From Thalassolituus alkanivorans (GTDB lineage: Bacteria; Pseudomonadota; Gammaproteobacteria; Pseudomonadales; Oceanobacteraceae): a stretch of 64,000 bases of DNA. Within the stretch, counting starts at the first letter, position 1. Each line of letters starts with the position of its first letter. The stretch is taken from NCBI RefSeq assembly GCF_020447205.1, contig NZ_JAJAEL010000035.1, positions 273,471 through 337,470 on the forward strand. The letters run 5' to 3'. Of this stretch, positions 18,662 through 27,528 are shown one piece after another. The position numbers and the translations under genes were made by a program. The notes beneath the pieces were generated by a model that saw nothing but the letters and a program-made list of their open reading frames with translations, had not been told where the DNA came from and did not search any database.

Positions 18662-19276
18662 TTATCGGATAAACCAAGTGACCCGGCCATTGGCCGCGTT
18701 ATATTCAATGTAAGACTGACTTCCGTTTTCTTCCTGCCCGCCGGCGTCTTTGCCTGCGGTTTTTCCACTGTTTGCCGCCGTTACTTTTACGTAGCGACAA
18801 ACACCGGAGATCCAATACACACGATAGCTGTCTGCCGGCGCGTGCTCATAAGCGGTATACAACGGTGGTACCGGGTCCTGCAGCAATGCCCGCCAAAGGC
18901 GGATACAAGGTGCTGTTGCGGCCACCACATCTGACGATACCGGCGTATTCTGCTGTTCATCAAAACCCGCGTCCGCTGAGGTTACTGCTGCATCCACCGG
19001 CCAGCCGGAAACCGATACGGCAATATCATTACGTCCAAAACCGCTCAGCCGTTCGACAGCTCCGGGCTGACCATCCAGAAACCAACGTTCATGCACTTTC
19101 ATGACGGCTGCTTTTAAGCTACTTCCCTGGGCAATAACTTCTGCCCTTCTGGCATCATCCAGCAAACGGTTATAACGCGGTAACAACAGCGCAGGCAGTA
19201 GTGCCAACAGAGCGACCGCCGCCGCAAATTCCAGTTTGGTATAAGCATGTAAAGAACAGATGCGGCCATCATTCAT
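18662..19276 (-). CDS. mshB: MSHA minor pilin MshB-like with degenerate leader
   Basis: First gene of the pilin block; 204 residues. The N-terminus reads SLHAYTKLEFAAAVALLALL followed by PALLLPRYNRLLDDARRAEV. The helix and the LPRY.RLLDDARRAEV transition are pilin-like, and Glu is at +5 if cleavage is after Ala11. However, -1 is Ala, +1 is Tyr and Lys is at +3, all atypical. The globular part has three Cys and an Asp/Gly-rich end. Gene position (between mshG and mshA) supports MshB. Processing by prepilin peptidase is uncertain. Confidence 0.72.
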   Translation of the reverse strand: MNDGRICSLHAYTKLEFAAAVALLALLPALLLPRYNRLLDDARRAEVIAQGSSLKAAVMKVHERWFLDGQPGAVERLSGFGRNDIAVSVSGWPVDAAVTSADAGFDEQQNTPVSSDVVAATAPCIRLWRALLQDPVPPLYTAYEHAPADSYRVYWISGVCRYVKVTAANSGKTAGKDAGGQEENGSQSYIEYNAANGRVTWFIR

Positions 19277-19384
19277 AAGCCTACTGAAACCTTAGCTCAG
19301 TGATTTTTTTTTGCCGTTTATATTTACGAAACAAAACATAAATCCGCCTGTTTTCAGTAATTTAATGCGCCGGATCAAAGAATC
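19277..19384 (-). promoter_or_regulatory. AT-rich gap between assembly and pilin blocks, probable pilin promoter
   Basis: This 108-bp gap separates mshG from mshB, and both neighbours read leftward. It is AT-rich, holds a nine-base T run and TATAAA on the minus strand, and lacks the mshF gene that usually fills this position. No convincing -35/-10 pair was found, so the promoter role is inferred from position and the high expected output of mshA. Confidence 0.4.
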
Positions 19385-20611
19385 CTAACGCCCTGTCGCC
19401 ACACGGCTGAGATCCCAGATAGGCAGGAAAACCCCCAACGCCAGAACCAGCACCATTAAGCCGAGAAAAACCAGCAGAACCGGCTCAATCGCATCAGCCA
19501 GGCGCTTCAGATCGTAATCAATTTCCTGCTCATAAAAATCCGCAACCTCATCGAGCAAACTATCAACCGAACCGGTTTCTTCTCCCACCGACATCATCTG
19601 TAAAACCAGTGGGGTAAACAGCCCGGTCGCAATTGCTGTATTCGTCAGGCGATCGCCGCGCTCAATACCATGCTGCATACTCTTAACCGCTGCACCGATA
19701 AAGCGATTACCGACACTCTCGGCAACAATGGAAAGTCCCTGCAGAATTGGCACCCCCGCCGCCATCAGCATGGCGAAAGAGCGGGAAAACCGCGCCAGAG
19801 CAATACGCTCGAAGATGCCGCCCAATATCGGAATTTTCAGCTTTTTCTCATCCCAGAACAGGGCACCCTGCGGTGTTCTTACGTAGCCCCGGAATGCCCA
19901 AAAGGAAACGCTCAGCATCACCAGTAAGAACAACCAGTAATCCTGCATAAATTGTGATGTGCCCATTAACACGCGGGTAGCCCAGGGAAGCTGGGCGCCA
20001 AGATTATTAAACACCCCACTGAAGCTGGGTATCACAAACATCGTGATCACGACCATCGCAATACTGATACTGCCAACAACCATGGTTGGGTAGCGTAATG
20101 CGGCTTTAATCCGCTTACGGGTTTCACGCTCCATTTCCAGGTGCGAAATCAGTTTCAGTAATGCATCCGCCAAATGCCCCGTAGTTTCACCAATATGCAC
20201 CATACTGATAAAAATGGGAGAGAAGTACTGCGGGTATTGGCGGAAAGCAGTCACCAGATCCGACCCGGATACCAGAGAACGATTGATACCATTCAGTGTA
20301 TTTTTTATGGCGGGATTTACCGATGACTCTGCCAGCCCGGTTAAAGCACGGATAATAGGAACACCTGCTTTAGTCAGCGAGTAAAGCTGCCGTGTCAGCA
20401 GAATTAATTCGTCCGCACTGATACGCTCGCGCGCCCACAACTTCATATTTAAGCCGGATGATTCCCGGACCTCTTCGGCCTCATCCAGCGCAAGTACAAT
20501 GATCTGCTGTTGCTGCAGCTGATCCAGCGCCGACTGGCTGCTGCCGGCAGCAATAATTCCATTCACCGCCTGGCCACGGTTATCACGGCCACGGTAAATA
20601 AATTCAGCCAT
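19385..20611 (-). CDS. mshG: MSHA platform protein MshG (PilC/GspF family)
   Basis: Inner-membrane platform of the pilus assembly motor. The 408-residue protein has two T2SSF repeats (about 70-190 and 270-395) and three membrane helices (SISIAMVVITMFVIPSFSGV, WLFLLVMLSVSFWAF, VLLVFLGLMVLVLALGVFLP). The N-terminus MAEFIYRGRDNRGQAVNG and the motif GVPI.RALTGLAES are typical of the PilC family. It overlaps mshE by 8 nt, indicating co-translation of motor and platform. Confidence 0.95.
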   Translation of the reverse strand: MAEFIYRGRDNRGQAVNGIIAAGSSQSALDQLQQQQIIVLALDEAEEVRESSGLNMKLWARERISADELILLTRQLYSLTKAGVPIIRALTGLAESSVNPAIKNTLNGINRSLVSGSDLVTAFRQYPQYFSPIFISMVHIGETTGHLADALLKLISHLEMERETRKRIKAALRYPTMVVGSISIAMVVITMFVIPSFSGVFNNLGAQLPWATRVLMGTSQFMQDYWLFLLVMLSVSFWAFRGYVRTPQGALFWDEKKLKIPILGGIFERIALARFSRSFAMLMAAGVPILQGLSIVAESVGNRFIGAAVKSMQHGIERGDRLTNTAIATGLFTPLVLQMMSVGEETGSVDSLLDEVADFYEQEIDYDLKRLADAIEPVLLVFLGLMVLVLALGVFLPIWDLSRVATGR

Positions 20612-22325
20612 TGGCCAGATCCTCTTCCAGAGTTGCCGACACCCTGAACACCTCTTCCAGCGAAGTCACTCCGGCACGGGCATAATCCAGTGCGCACAAT
20701 GCCAGGGAACGGAATCCGCTCTGGGTAGCAGCTTGTTCAGCAAACAACTGCGCATCATCATGACGCAATGATGCAACCAGCTCGGGAGTCATTTCCAACA
20801 GCTCGTAAATACCGATACGTCCCTGATAACCGGTATTGTGACAGTGATGACAACCACGGCCACTGAGGTAATTGTGAGCCGAAGATCCCGGTTCCAGTAC
20901 ATCCAGCCAGGCCTTTTCCTGTGCGTCCATGACATGCGGCTGCTGGCAATGGCGGCATAGCTTTTTGACCAGACGCTGAGCCACCACTGCGCGCAGCGAT
21001 GATGCCACCAGATAGCGGTCTACCCCCATATCCATTAAGCGTGCGACCGTTGATACCGCATCATTGGTATGCAACGTCGATAACACCATATGGCCGGTCA
21101 TGGCCGCACGCAGACCAATTTCAGCCGTTTCGTGATCGCGGATCTCCCCGACCAATACAATATCCGGGTCCTGACGTAATGCGGCACGTAATACCGTAGA
21201 AAACTCCAGGCCGACTTTACTGTTCACCTGCACCTGATTTACCCGCGGTAAGCGGTATTCAATCGGGTCTTCGGCGGTAATGATCTTTTTTTCCGGCTGA
21301 TTCAGCACACTGAGAGCAGCATAGAGGGTGGTGGTTTTACCACTACCGGTCGGGCCTGTGACCAGTATCAGGCCATGGGGCCTGTGAATCAGATATTCAA
21401 AACGCTTCTGTAGTTTTTCCGGCATCCCCAGTGTTTCCATACTGAGAATTCCGGCACTCTGATCCAGCAAACGCATCACCACCGATTCACCGAACTGCAC
21501 AGGCATGGTCGAGACCCGCACATCAATATTTTTATTCGACACGCGGATATTAAAACGCCCATCCTGTGGTAAACGTTTCTCAGAAATATCAAGACCAGAC
21601 ATAATTTTCAGGCGTGATACCAGCGCGGAGGCAACACGTTTTTCTTTCATAACCTGTTCCTGAAGTTCACCATCGACGCGCAGACGAATACGCAGCTGGT
21701 TTTCTTCCGGTTCGATATGAATATCCGATGCTTTAATCTGTACCGCATCTTCAAACAGGCTTTGCAGTAAGCGTACAACCGGCGCTTCATTAACATCGGA
21801 TGACTGTGCCATCTGATCAATATCAAATTCACTGCCACGCAGCTCGCCTTCCAGCTCACCGGCGATGGTCGCCATCTGCTCCTGACGGCGGTAAACCGTG
21901 TCCAGAATAGAGAGGAGCTCCTGCTCACGGATAAACGCAGGGAAGATCGCTGTCTTGAGGATTCGCTGCAGATCATCGATCACCATCAGATCGGTAGGGT
22001 CTGCCATACCGATCAGTAAGCCATTATTTTCCTCAGACAAAACCAGACAGCGATAACGCCGGGCATGGGTTTCCGGCAGGCGCTGCACCAGATGATTATG
22101 AATACGGAAACGGGCCAGATCGATAAACGGATAATTAAAAAAATCGGCCAGTGTTCTCAGCAGTTCATCTTCTTTAACAAAACCCAGATCAGTAATCGCC
22201 CGGCCCAGCTTTTTCCCGGTTTTTTTCTGCTCTGCCAGAGCCTGATGCAACTGATCTTCGCTGATCAGGCTCTTTTCCAGCAGCAGATCTCCGACACGGA
22301 CACGTTTACGACTCGGCGTTTCCAT
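20604..22325 (-). CDS. mshE: MSHA pilus extension ATPase MshE
   Basis: Cytoplasmic hexameric ATPase powering pilus extension. The 573-residue protein has an MshEN-type N-domain (residues 10-62), known in Vibrio MshE to bind cyclic di-GMP: motif one RVGDLLLEKS...LHQALAEQ, five residues, motif two KLGRAITDLG...LLRTLADF. The ATPase core shows Walker A GPTGSGKTTTLYAAL, Walker B PDIVLVGEIRD and the zinc-binding pairs CRHC and CHHC. Motif two starts with Lys and ends in Phe rather than Arg and Gln, so c-di-GMP affinity may differ. It lies 3 nt after mshN. Confidence 0.95.
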   Translation of the reverse strand: METPSRKRVRVGDLLLEKSLISEDQLHQALAEQKKTGKKLGRAITDLGFVKEDELLRTLADFFNYPFIDLARFRIHNHLVQRLPETHARRYRCLVLSEENNGLLIGMADPTDLMVIDDLQRILKTAIFPAFIREQELLSILDTVYRRQEQMATIAGELEGELRGSEFDIDQMAQSSDVNEAPVVRLLQSLFEDAVQIKASDIHIEPEENQLRIRLRVDGELQEQVMKEKRVASALVSRLKIMSGLDISEKRLPQDGRFNIRVSNKNIDVRVSTMPVQFGESVVMRLLDQSAGILSMETLGMPEKLQKRFEYLIHRPHGLILVTGPTGSGKTTTLYAALSVLNQPEKKIITAEDPIEYRLPRVNQVQVNSKVGLEFSTVLRAALRQDPDIVLVGEIRDHETAEIGLRAAMTGHMVLSTLHTNDAVSTVARLMDMGVDRYLVASSLRAVVAQRLVKKLCRHCQQPHVMDAQEKAWLDVLEPGSSAHNYLSGRGCHHCHNTGYQGRIGIYELLEMTPELVASLRHDDAQLFAEQAATQSGFRSLALCALDYARAGVTSLEEVFRVSATLEEDLANG

Positions 22326-22328
22326 AAA

Positions 22329-23291
22329 TTACCTTAAGCTTTTTAATTTTTGCTCAACCCAGCGCTGCTGATCAGGGGTCAGACGATTCTGCTCATAAAG
22401 ACCCTCCAGCACGCTACGTGCCTGCTGATTTCGCCCGGCAGAATGCAAAGCCTGAGCTAACGCCAGTGGCCAGTTAACAACATCCGGCTGCGCAAGGATC
22501 AGCTGCTGGTAAACCCGGACAGCATCGTCATAACGGCCAAACAAATGCAGACCCGGTGCTGCAACAGCAAGCCAGTAAGAATGGAGAACAGAGGCATGCT
22601 GCGCATAAAACTGCAGAAATTGCTCCCGTTCCTTTTGTTCAAGGTAAATACGCAGCTTGATGGCGAGATAGTCTTCCCGCCCGGCCAGAGCCAGTGCCTG
22701 ATTTATATGCTCCAGTGCCATGGAAAACTGCTGACTGGCAAGATCATCCAGCGCCTGCAAATAATGTTGTTGCGCTTCCTGATCGCTGCGCACCACCGAG
22801 GCAGCACCTGCTGACGCAGCCGGCTCTGCTTTCTCTTTTACAGGTTTTTCTGCAGCAGTGAGGACTGACGGCTGAGGCTGAGGCTGATTATCCTCTGCAA
22901 AAGTATTCTGCGCTCCGGCCCGAATCTCATTATTTGAAGTAATGACAGCCGTAATCTCTTCTGCTGCGGCCGGCTGAGTATTTTCAGTATTGGAATCCGC
23001 CGGAATATCTGCATTTTCCGGAATATCTGCGTTTTGTATTGCAGCAGGCGCTGCAGCCTCTGTTATAACCTTTTCAGGGCCGTTTTCTGTTAACCGCTCA
23101 GACAGATAAAAAAAGACCGGAATTAAAATCAGCAACAGCCAGAACACAGGCTGATAACGGCGAAAACGTAATTGCGCCGGGAAATAGGCTGCAGCAGGCG
23201 TTTCATGATCCAGCTGCAAAGAGGGTGGTAACACCGGCTGTACGGCGTCACGTTTATCGATATCCTGCAGAACCTGATGCAGCAAGCTCAT
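22329..23291 (-). CDS. mshN: MSHA biogenesis protein MshN (TPR protein)
   Basis: Membrane-anchored TPR protein of the MSHA machinery, 320 residues from the ATG at 23291 (MSLLHQVLQDIDKRDA), the classic MshN/GspB-like start. A single helix (VFWLLLILIPVFFYLSERL) is followed by an Ala/Pro/Glu-rich linker and tetratricopeptide-like repeats (QQHYLQALDDLASQQFSMAL, EHINQALALAGREDYLA). The start codon overlaps the mshM stop (ATGA). Probably a periplasmic scaffold. Confidence 0.85.
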   Translation of the reverse strand: MSLLHQVLQDIDKRDAVQPVLPPSLQLDHETPAAAYFPAQLRFRRYQPVFWLLLILIPVFFYLSERLTENGPEKVITEAAAPAAIQNADIPENADIPADSNTENTQPAAAEEITAVITSNNEIRAGAQNTFAEDNQPQPQPSVLTAAEKPVKEKAEPAASAGAASVVRSDQEAQQHYLQALDDLASQQFSMALEHINQALALAGREDYLAIKLRIYLEQKEREQFLQFYAQHASVLHSYWLAVAAPGLHLFGRYDDAVRVYQQLILAQPDVVNWPLALAQALHSAGRNQQARSVLEGLYEQNRLTPDQQRWVEQKLKSLR

Positions 23292-24202
23292 ATAAGCACC
23301 AGAACCACAGCGGCAAACAGAGTAGAAAGGCGCAGCCATGACCAGTCCGGCGCAGATGGGTAAGCACCTTCGGTATCGGCCACCGCTTTCGCCACATGAC
23401 GGGATTCCAGCTGATGGCTGCCATTGCCATACCCCACCAGCAATGTTTTTGCCGCAAGAATATTAACCAGTCGCGGAATTCCGCGGCTGGCCTGCCACAG
23501 ATGCTTAAGCGCCGATGCCTGAAACAGCGGCATGCCACGATACCCGGCAATACTCAGGCGTTGTTGCAGATACACCGCCAGAGCTTCGCTGTTATTTAAC
23601 GGCCGCAGATCTGCGCTGTAAGTAATACGCTGTAATAATTGGCGAAAGCGGGGCTGAGCAAGCGTCAGATTAAGCTCAGGCTGGCCGAATAAAACAATCT
23701 GAACCAGCTTCTGCCGTTCGGTTTCCAGATTGGAGATCAGCCGCAGTGCTTCCAACGTATCCTCCGGCATGCACTGAGCTTCATCAATAATCAGCACGAC
23801 CGGCTGAGCATTCAGTGCAAACTGCAGCAGACACTGCTGAATATCTTCCTGCACCTGAAGATCGCTTTTATTTTCCGTGTTTAATCCAAGCTCACAGGCA
23901 ATGGCGCGCCATAACCCTTCTGCGCCTAATGCCGGATTGGGAATATAAGCAGTGCGCACGCCATCAACACTGAGAGCATTGAGCAGACGGCGGCACAATA
24001 ATGTTTTGCCGGTTCCGACTTCACCGGTAACTTTTATAAACCCTTCACCAGACGACAATGCAAACAACAGCAGTTCGAAGGCCTGCTTCTGACTGGGCAA
24101 TTCCACATAAAATTCGGTATTGGGCGTCAAGCCAAAGGGTGGCTGTTTAAGGCCATAAAATTGCTCACAGGCCTGGGTCAGCTGAGTCATATCCATACTC
24201 AC
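23288..24202 (-). CDS. mshM: MSHA ATPase MshM (ExeA-like)
   Basis: AAA ATPase of the ExeA/GspA class, thought to help secretin or peptidoglycan-linked assembly. The N-terminus YGLKQPPFGLTPNTEFYVEL is characteristic; Walker A is GEVGTGKTLLCRRLL and Walker B VVLIIDEAQCM. The C-terminus ends in a membrane helix (LSTLFAAVVLVLI) without a periplasmic domain, so this is the short version (304 residues). It overlaps mshL by 4 nt and mshN by 4 nt. Confidence 0.92.
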   Translation of the reverse strand: MSMDMTQLTQACEQFYGLKQPPFGLTPNTEFYVELPSQKQAFELLLFALSSGEGFIKVTGEVGTGKTLLCRRLLNALSVDGVRTAYIPNPALGAEGLWRAIACELGLNTENKSDLQVQEDIQQCLLQFALNAQPVVLIIDEAQCMPEDTLEALRLISNLETERQKLVQIVLFGQPELNLTLAQPRFRQLLQRITYSADLRPLNNSEALAVYLQQRLSIAGYRGMPLFQASALKHLWQASRGIPRLVNILAAKTLLVGYGNGSHQLESRHVAKAVADTEGAYPSAPDWSWLRLSTLFAAVVLVLI

Positions 24203-25821
24203 CTCCGGGCGGGCATCAGCCGTGAATAGCGCCGGTTAAGCTCATCCACCTGCTCACGACTCAGTGCGGAATCAATGACCTTGGGCTGAATCAGGATGAC
24301 CAGTTCGCTCTGCACAATTTCTTCCCGGGTCTGACGGAAGAACCAACCCAGAACAGGAATGCTCCCCAACCAGGGAACGCTGGCATCTGTACGCACTTTG
24401 CGGTTCTGCATCAGGCCACCAATAACCACCACCTGACCGGAGCGGGCACGGACAATTGAATCGGTTTCGCGCACGGTACTGTACGCCAGAGGCAGTGTGT
24501 AATCGTCGTTATTCAGCTGCACTGTTTTTACTTTTTCTTCCACCTCGGTCACGGTGGGGTGTACGTGCAGAGTCACTTCCTGATCGGAACCAATCTGCGG
24601 TGTAACGTCCAGAGCAATACCGGAGAAGAATGGCGTCAACTCAATATCCGGTGTATTGGAACTGCCGGTTGTTGTTGACGTTGTTGTGTTGCTGACGTTG
24701 GTAACAAAAAACTCGTCTGATCCTACTTTAATGACCGCTTTCTGATTATTAACAGTGGCAATGCGCGGGCTGGACAAAACTTTTACATCACCCTGTGTTT
24801 TTAATAACTGCAGCGCTGCAGTAAAGTCGGTTGCCGTAATATTGAGCGAGAAAATACCATCAATTAAATCGGGGTTGGTTAATGCGGTCGCAGACTGAGT
24901 CGCATTGTAGGTATAGCGACTTCCCTGCTTACCAAAGGCTCCCCAGTCAATACCCGACTGAAAGCCATCACTCAGTGTCACTTCAACAATTTTTGCTTCA
25001 ATCAAAACCTGTTTCTGTACGCTTAGCTCCGCTTTTTCCAGATAACTGGCAATATGATTTAACGTTCCCGGCATGGCTTTTACCACCACGATACCGGCAT
25101 GAGCATCAACCACCACCTGTGCATCGGTTTCCTGAGCCAGCATCAGTTGCAGGGTATTTTTTAATCCCTGCCAGAAATCAGCATTGGACTCGGTATTAAC
25201 TTCACTGCTGTTAATGGTCTGCGAGCTGCTGCCAGAGGTAGTGGTATTGGTCTGGGTACTGCTTTGACGCGAGTCGGTCGATGTCACCTGGCCGCTGCTG
25301 ACATGCATGCCGGAACGTCCGGCACGTTTTACGTTGAGGTAATTAATCGGAAAAATACGCGTTTGCTGCTGACGCGGTAAAATCTGCACCCCATAGGCTG
25401 ACTGCACAAAATCAAAGCCGTAGATATCACGCACGGCCTGCAGGGTTTCCAGCAAAGTTACGCTTTTTAAATTCAGACTGATATCGCCGCTGACTTCGGG
25501 ATGAACCACCAGGTTATAACCCGTTCCATCCACCAGGCTGTTAAAAAAGGCGGTGGCCGGTGTACGGTCGGCCAATACGTCAAAACGCTGCGGTGGCGAA
25601 GACGGCTGCTGATTCAGCGGTGGCAGCAGTTGCTGCAGATCGAGATCAGCCTGCACAGGTTCCGCTTCAGTCTGCAGCAGCAGATTATCAGCCGTTTCTT
25701 TATCCTGCTGGGTTTTAGGCGCAGACGCAGCGCAGCCACTCAGCCACGGCATAAATAAAGCCAGAGTCAGCAGAGAAAGAATGCGCAATGGTGCAGAACG
25801 ACTGGCAATGACAACAGACAA
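24199..25821 (-). CDS. mshL: MSHA secretin MshL
   Basis: Outer-membrane secretin that forms the pilus exit pore; 540 residues. The signal peptide ends in a lipobox (MPWLSGCAAS), predicting a lipoprotein. An N-domain region (SVTLLETLQAVRDIYGFDFV) is followed by a Ser/Thr-rich linker near residues 175-205, then the secretin core with VEVTLSDGFQSGIDW, LSSPRIATVNNQKAVIKVG and VPWLGSIPVLGWFFR. These blocks are diagnostic for PilQ/MshL. ATGA overlap with mshM. Confidence 0.95.
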   Translation of the reverse strand: MSVVIASRSAPLRILSLLTLALFMPWLSGCAASAPKTQQDKETADNLLLQTEAEPVQADLDLQQLLPPLNQQPSSPPQRFDVLADRTPATAFFNSLVDGTGYNLVVHPEVSGDISLNLKSVTLLETLQAVRDIYGFDFVQSAYGVQILPRQQQTRIFPINYLNVKRAGRSGMHVSSGQVTSTDSRQSSTQTNTTTSGSSSQTINSSEVNTESNADFWQGLKNTLQLMLAQETDAQVVVDAHAGIVVVKAMPGTLNHIASYLEKAELSVQKQVLIEAKIVEVTLSDGFQSGIDWGAFGKQGSRYTYNATQSATALTNPDLIDGIFSLNITATDFTAALQLLKTQGDVKVLSSPRIATVNNQKAVIKVGSDEFFVTNVSNTTTSTTTGSSNTPDIELTPFFSGIALDVTPQIGSDQEVTLHVHPTVTEVEEKVKTVQLNNDDYTLPLAYSTVRETDSIVRARSGQVVVIGGLMQNRKVRTDASVPWLGSIPVLGWFFRQTREEIVQSELVILIQPKVIDSALSREQVDELNRRYSRLMPARR

Positions 25822-25830
25822 AATAAATAC

Positions 25831-26157
25831 CTATTCAGAAATACGTCGTGTATTAACAAGTAAAGACAGTTCATGCCGTTTCTGCCGGATTTTCACCACA
25901 ACCTTATCCGCATAAATCGCCATAACCTGAGCTCCGTCAACAACATCGCCGGCTTGCACCAGACGGTTATTAATAACAGCGCGGTTATCGCCTTTACGGA
26001 TCAGGATCTGCTGTACCCGCAGAGGTACATCCGCTGCTGCTGCCGAAACCGGCGCCTGCTGCAGCCAGGGCGGTGGCTGCGTCGGATCGGCGGCAAAGAC
26101 GGCAGCAGCAAACCCCAGCCAAAGCATCGGTAACAGACGAAACTGCTTTTTCAGCAT
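25831..26157 (-). CDS. mshK: MSHA biogenesis protein MshK
   Basis: Small periplasmic protein of the MSHA operon, PilP-like. From the ATG at 26157 it has 108 residues: signal peptide (LLPMLWLGFAAAVFA), ADPTQPP start, then a compact beta domain (VQQILIRKGDNRAVINNRLVQ). The DPT.PP motif and beta pattern fit MshK. A longer frame starting in mshJ is possible but would extend the signal peptide unnaturally. It lies 10 nt after mshJ and 9 nt before mshL; its ribosome site is weak, suggesting coupling. Confidence 0.82.
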   Translation of the reverse strand: MLKKQFRLLPMLWLGFAAAVFAADPTQPPPWLQQAPVSAAAADVPLRVQQILIRKGDNRAVINNRLVQAGDVVDGAQVMAIYADKVVVKIRQKRHELSLLVNTRRISE

Positions 26158-26167
26158 GAAAGAATAT

Positions 26168-26845
26168 TCAGCCACCCAGTACCTCCTCACGCATACTCAG
26201 GGTATATACCTCAAGCGTCAGTTCGCCACGGGGATGCTGATCAACGGTAAAATTCAGCTCTTGCCAGAACAATCGCCAGGGCATGGCATCCAGCCGCTGC
26301 AGATACGCCAGCAAGCCATCGTAGCTGGCATCAAGCGTCAGGCGCAGGCCGTGACGGTAGAGCTGCACATCGGCAAATTCCTCCCCCAGACCCAGACGCT
26401 CACGCGGCAGATTCACCAGACTTTTCAGTTGCAGGCGCTTGTCCTGCTTCAGCATTTGCTCCAGCAGGGGCACCATCTGCGCCGGAGATACCAGGGCATC
26501 GGTCAGGGTAGCGATACGCCGGTTCATATCAGCCTGCTGCACCTGCAAGCGGGCAAGCTCATCCCGTAAAGGCTGGTTGGGATCGGTCATCACCTGCAGC
26601 TGCAGCTGCGCCAGCTGCTCCTGTAATTGTTGATTCTGTTGCTGCTGGCTGGCGGTTGTTTGCTGCAGCACTTCGCTGCGCTGCCACAAAGGTTGCAGCA
26701 GGAATAAGGAAAACAGAGCAAGAATGACGGCATGCAGAATAATCTGCAGCAACAGCTGCTCACGCGGGAGCAGTTTTTTATAAGCAGTAATAAGCTTTTG
26801 CGCGAGCGGATGACGCCACCAGTACACTTTGTTGCGGGAACTCAT
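26168..26845 (-). CDS. mshJ: MSHA biogenesis protein MshJ (PilO-like)
   Basis: Inner-membrane alignment-complex protein similar to PilO. The 225-residue protein has a short cytoplasmic Lys/Arg start, a membrane helix (LLLQIILHAVILALFSLFLL), a Gln-rich coiled coil (about 60-110), and a C-terminal ferredoxin-like fold domain ending LTLEVYTLSMREEV. It partners the PilN-like protein upstream, which it overlaps by 4 nt. Confidence 0.88.
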   Translation of the reverse strand: MSSRNKVYWWRHPLAQKLITAYKKLLPREQLLLQIILHAVILALFSLFLLQPLWQRSEVLQQTTASQQQQNQQLQEQLAQLQLQVMTDPNQPLRDELARLQVQQADMNRRIATLTDALVSPAQMVPLLEQMLKQDKRLQLKSLVNLPRERLGLGEEFADVQLYRHGLRLTLDASYDGLLAYLQRLDAMPWRLFWQELNFTVDQHPRGELTLEVYTLSMREEVLGG

Positions 26846-27528
26846 AAACGCCCCCCGCTACTTATCTGTTGCTGACTGCGAGTGAGATTCTGTCTGGCTG
26901 TTAACTCTGCAGTGCCCTGCTCTGCTGCGGGAGCTTCCGTATCCAGCACAAAGCTAAGCCAGCGCTGTTCGCTGCGCTGTATATCAATCTGACTGAATGA
27001 TTTACCCGCATAGGCGCTGCGCTGAAGCAGCTCAACCACATAACGGGACAGTTTCTCTGGTTCATCAACAAACCCCCGCAACTGTATCTGCTGACCGCCT
27101 CCACGCACGCTGAAGCCCTGCAGCCAGACACCGCGAACCTGCTGTTCTCCCAGCTGAGCAACCAACGGGGTAAACGACTGGCTTTGCTGCAATTGCTCGC
27201 GCCCCAGATAAAGCAAAATTTTCTGACTGTCAGCCAGCTGTCGCTTTGCCTGTTCAAGCTGCTGCTGCAAACCGTTATCGACCACCAGTGGCGGGTGACG
27301 TGCCATTTCGTCTTCCAGCTGCCGGGTCAGATTCTGCGTAAACTGGTTTATCTGCTGCTGTTCGTGCTGCAGCCACCGGGAGTACCCCAGCAGCACAAGT
27401 GCAGCCACCAGCAGCAGTACAGCAGTCAGCCCGAGCTGCAGTAACAGCTGCCTGATATCACGCGGCAAAGCCGGTGGACGGAATTCTTCAAGGTAAAAAT
27501 TAACCCGCTGCCGAATCTGCCAAGTCAT
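26842..27528 (-). CDS. mshI2: PilN-like MSHA protein (MshI2)
   Basis: Bitopic inner-membrane protein, 228 residues, with the PilN layout: cytoplasmic start (MTWQIRQRVNFYLEEFRPP), where the VNF/YLEEF motif binds PilM-like proteins, a helix (LLLQLGLTAVLLLVAALVLLG), a Gln-rich coiled coil and a periplasmic fold. It sits between the PilM-like mshI (1-nt overlap) and the PilO-like mshJ (4-nt overlap), as expected for an alignment complex. In some species this is called MshI2; the name is less certain than the family. Confidence 0.83.
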   Translation of the reverse strand: MTWQIRQRVNFYLEEFRPPALPRDIRQLLLQLGLTAVLLLVAALVLLGYSRWLQHEQQQINQFTQNLTRQLEDEMARHPPLVVDNGLQQQLEQAKRQLADSQKILLYLGREQLQQSQSFTPLVAQLGEQQVRGVWLQGFSVRGGGQQIQLRGFVDEPEKLSRYVVELLQRSAYAGKSFSQIDIQRSEQRWLSFVLDTEAPAAEQGTAELTARQNLTRSQQQISSGGRL

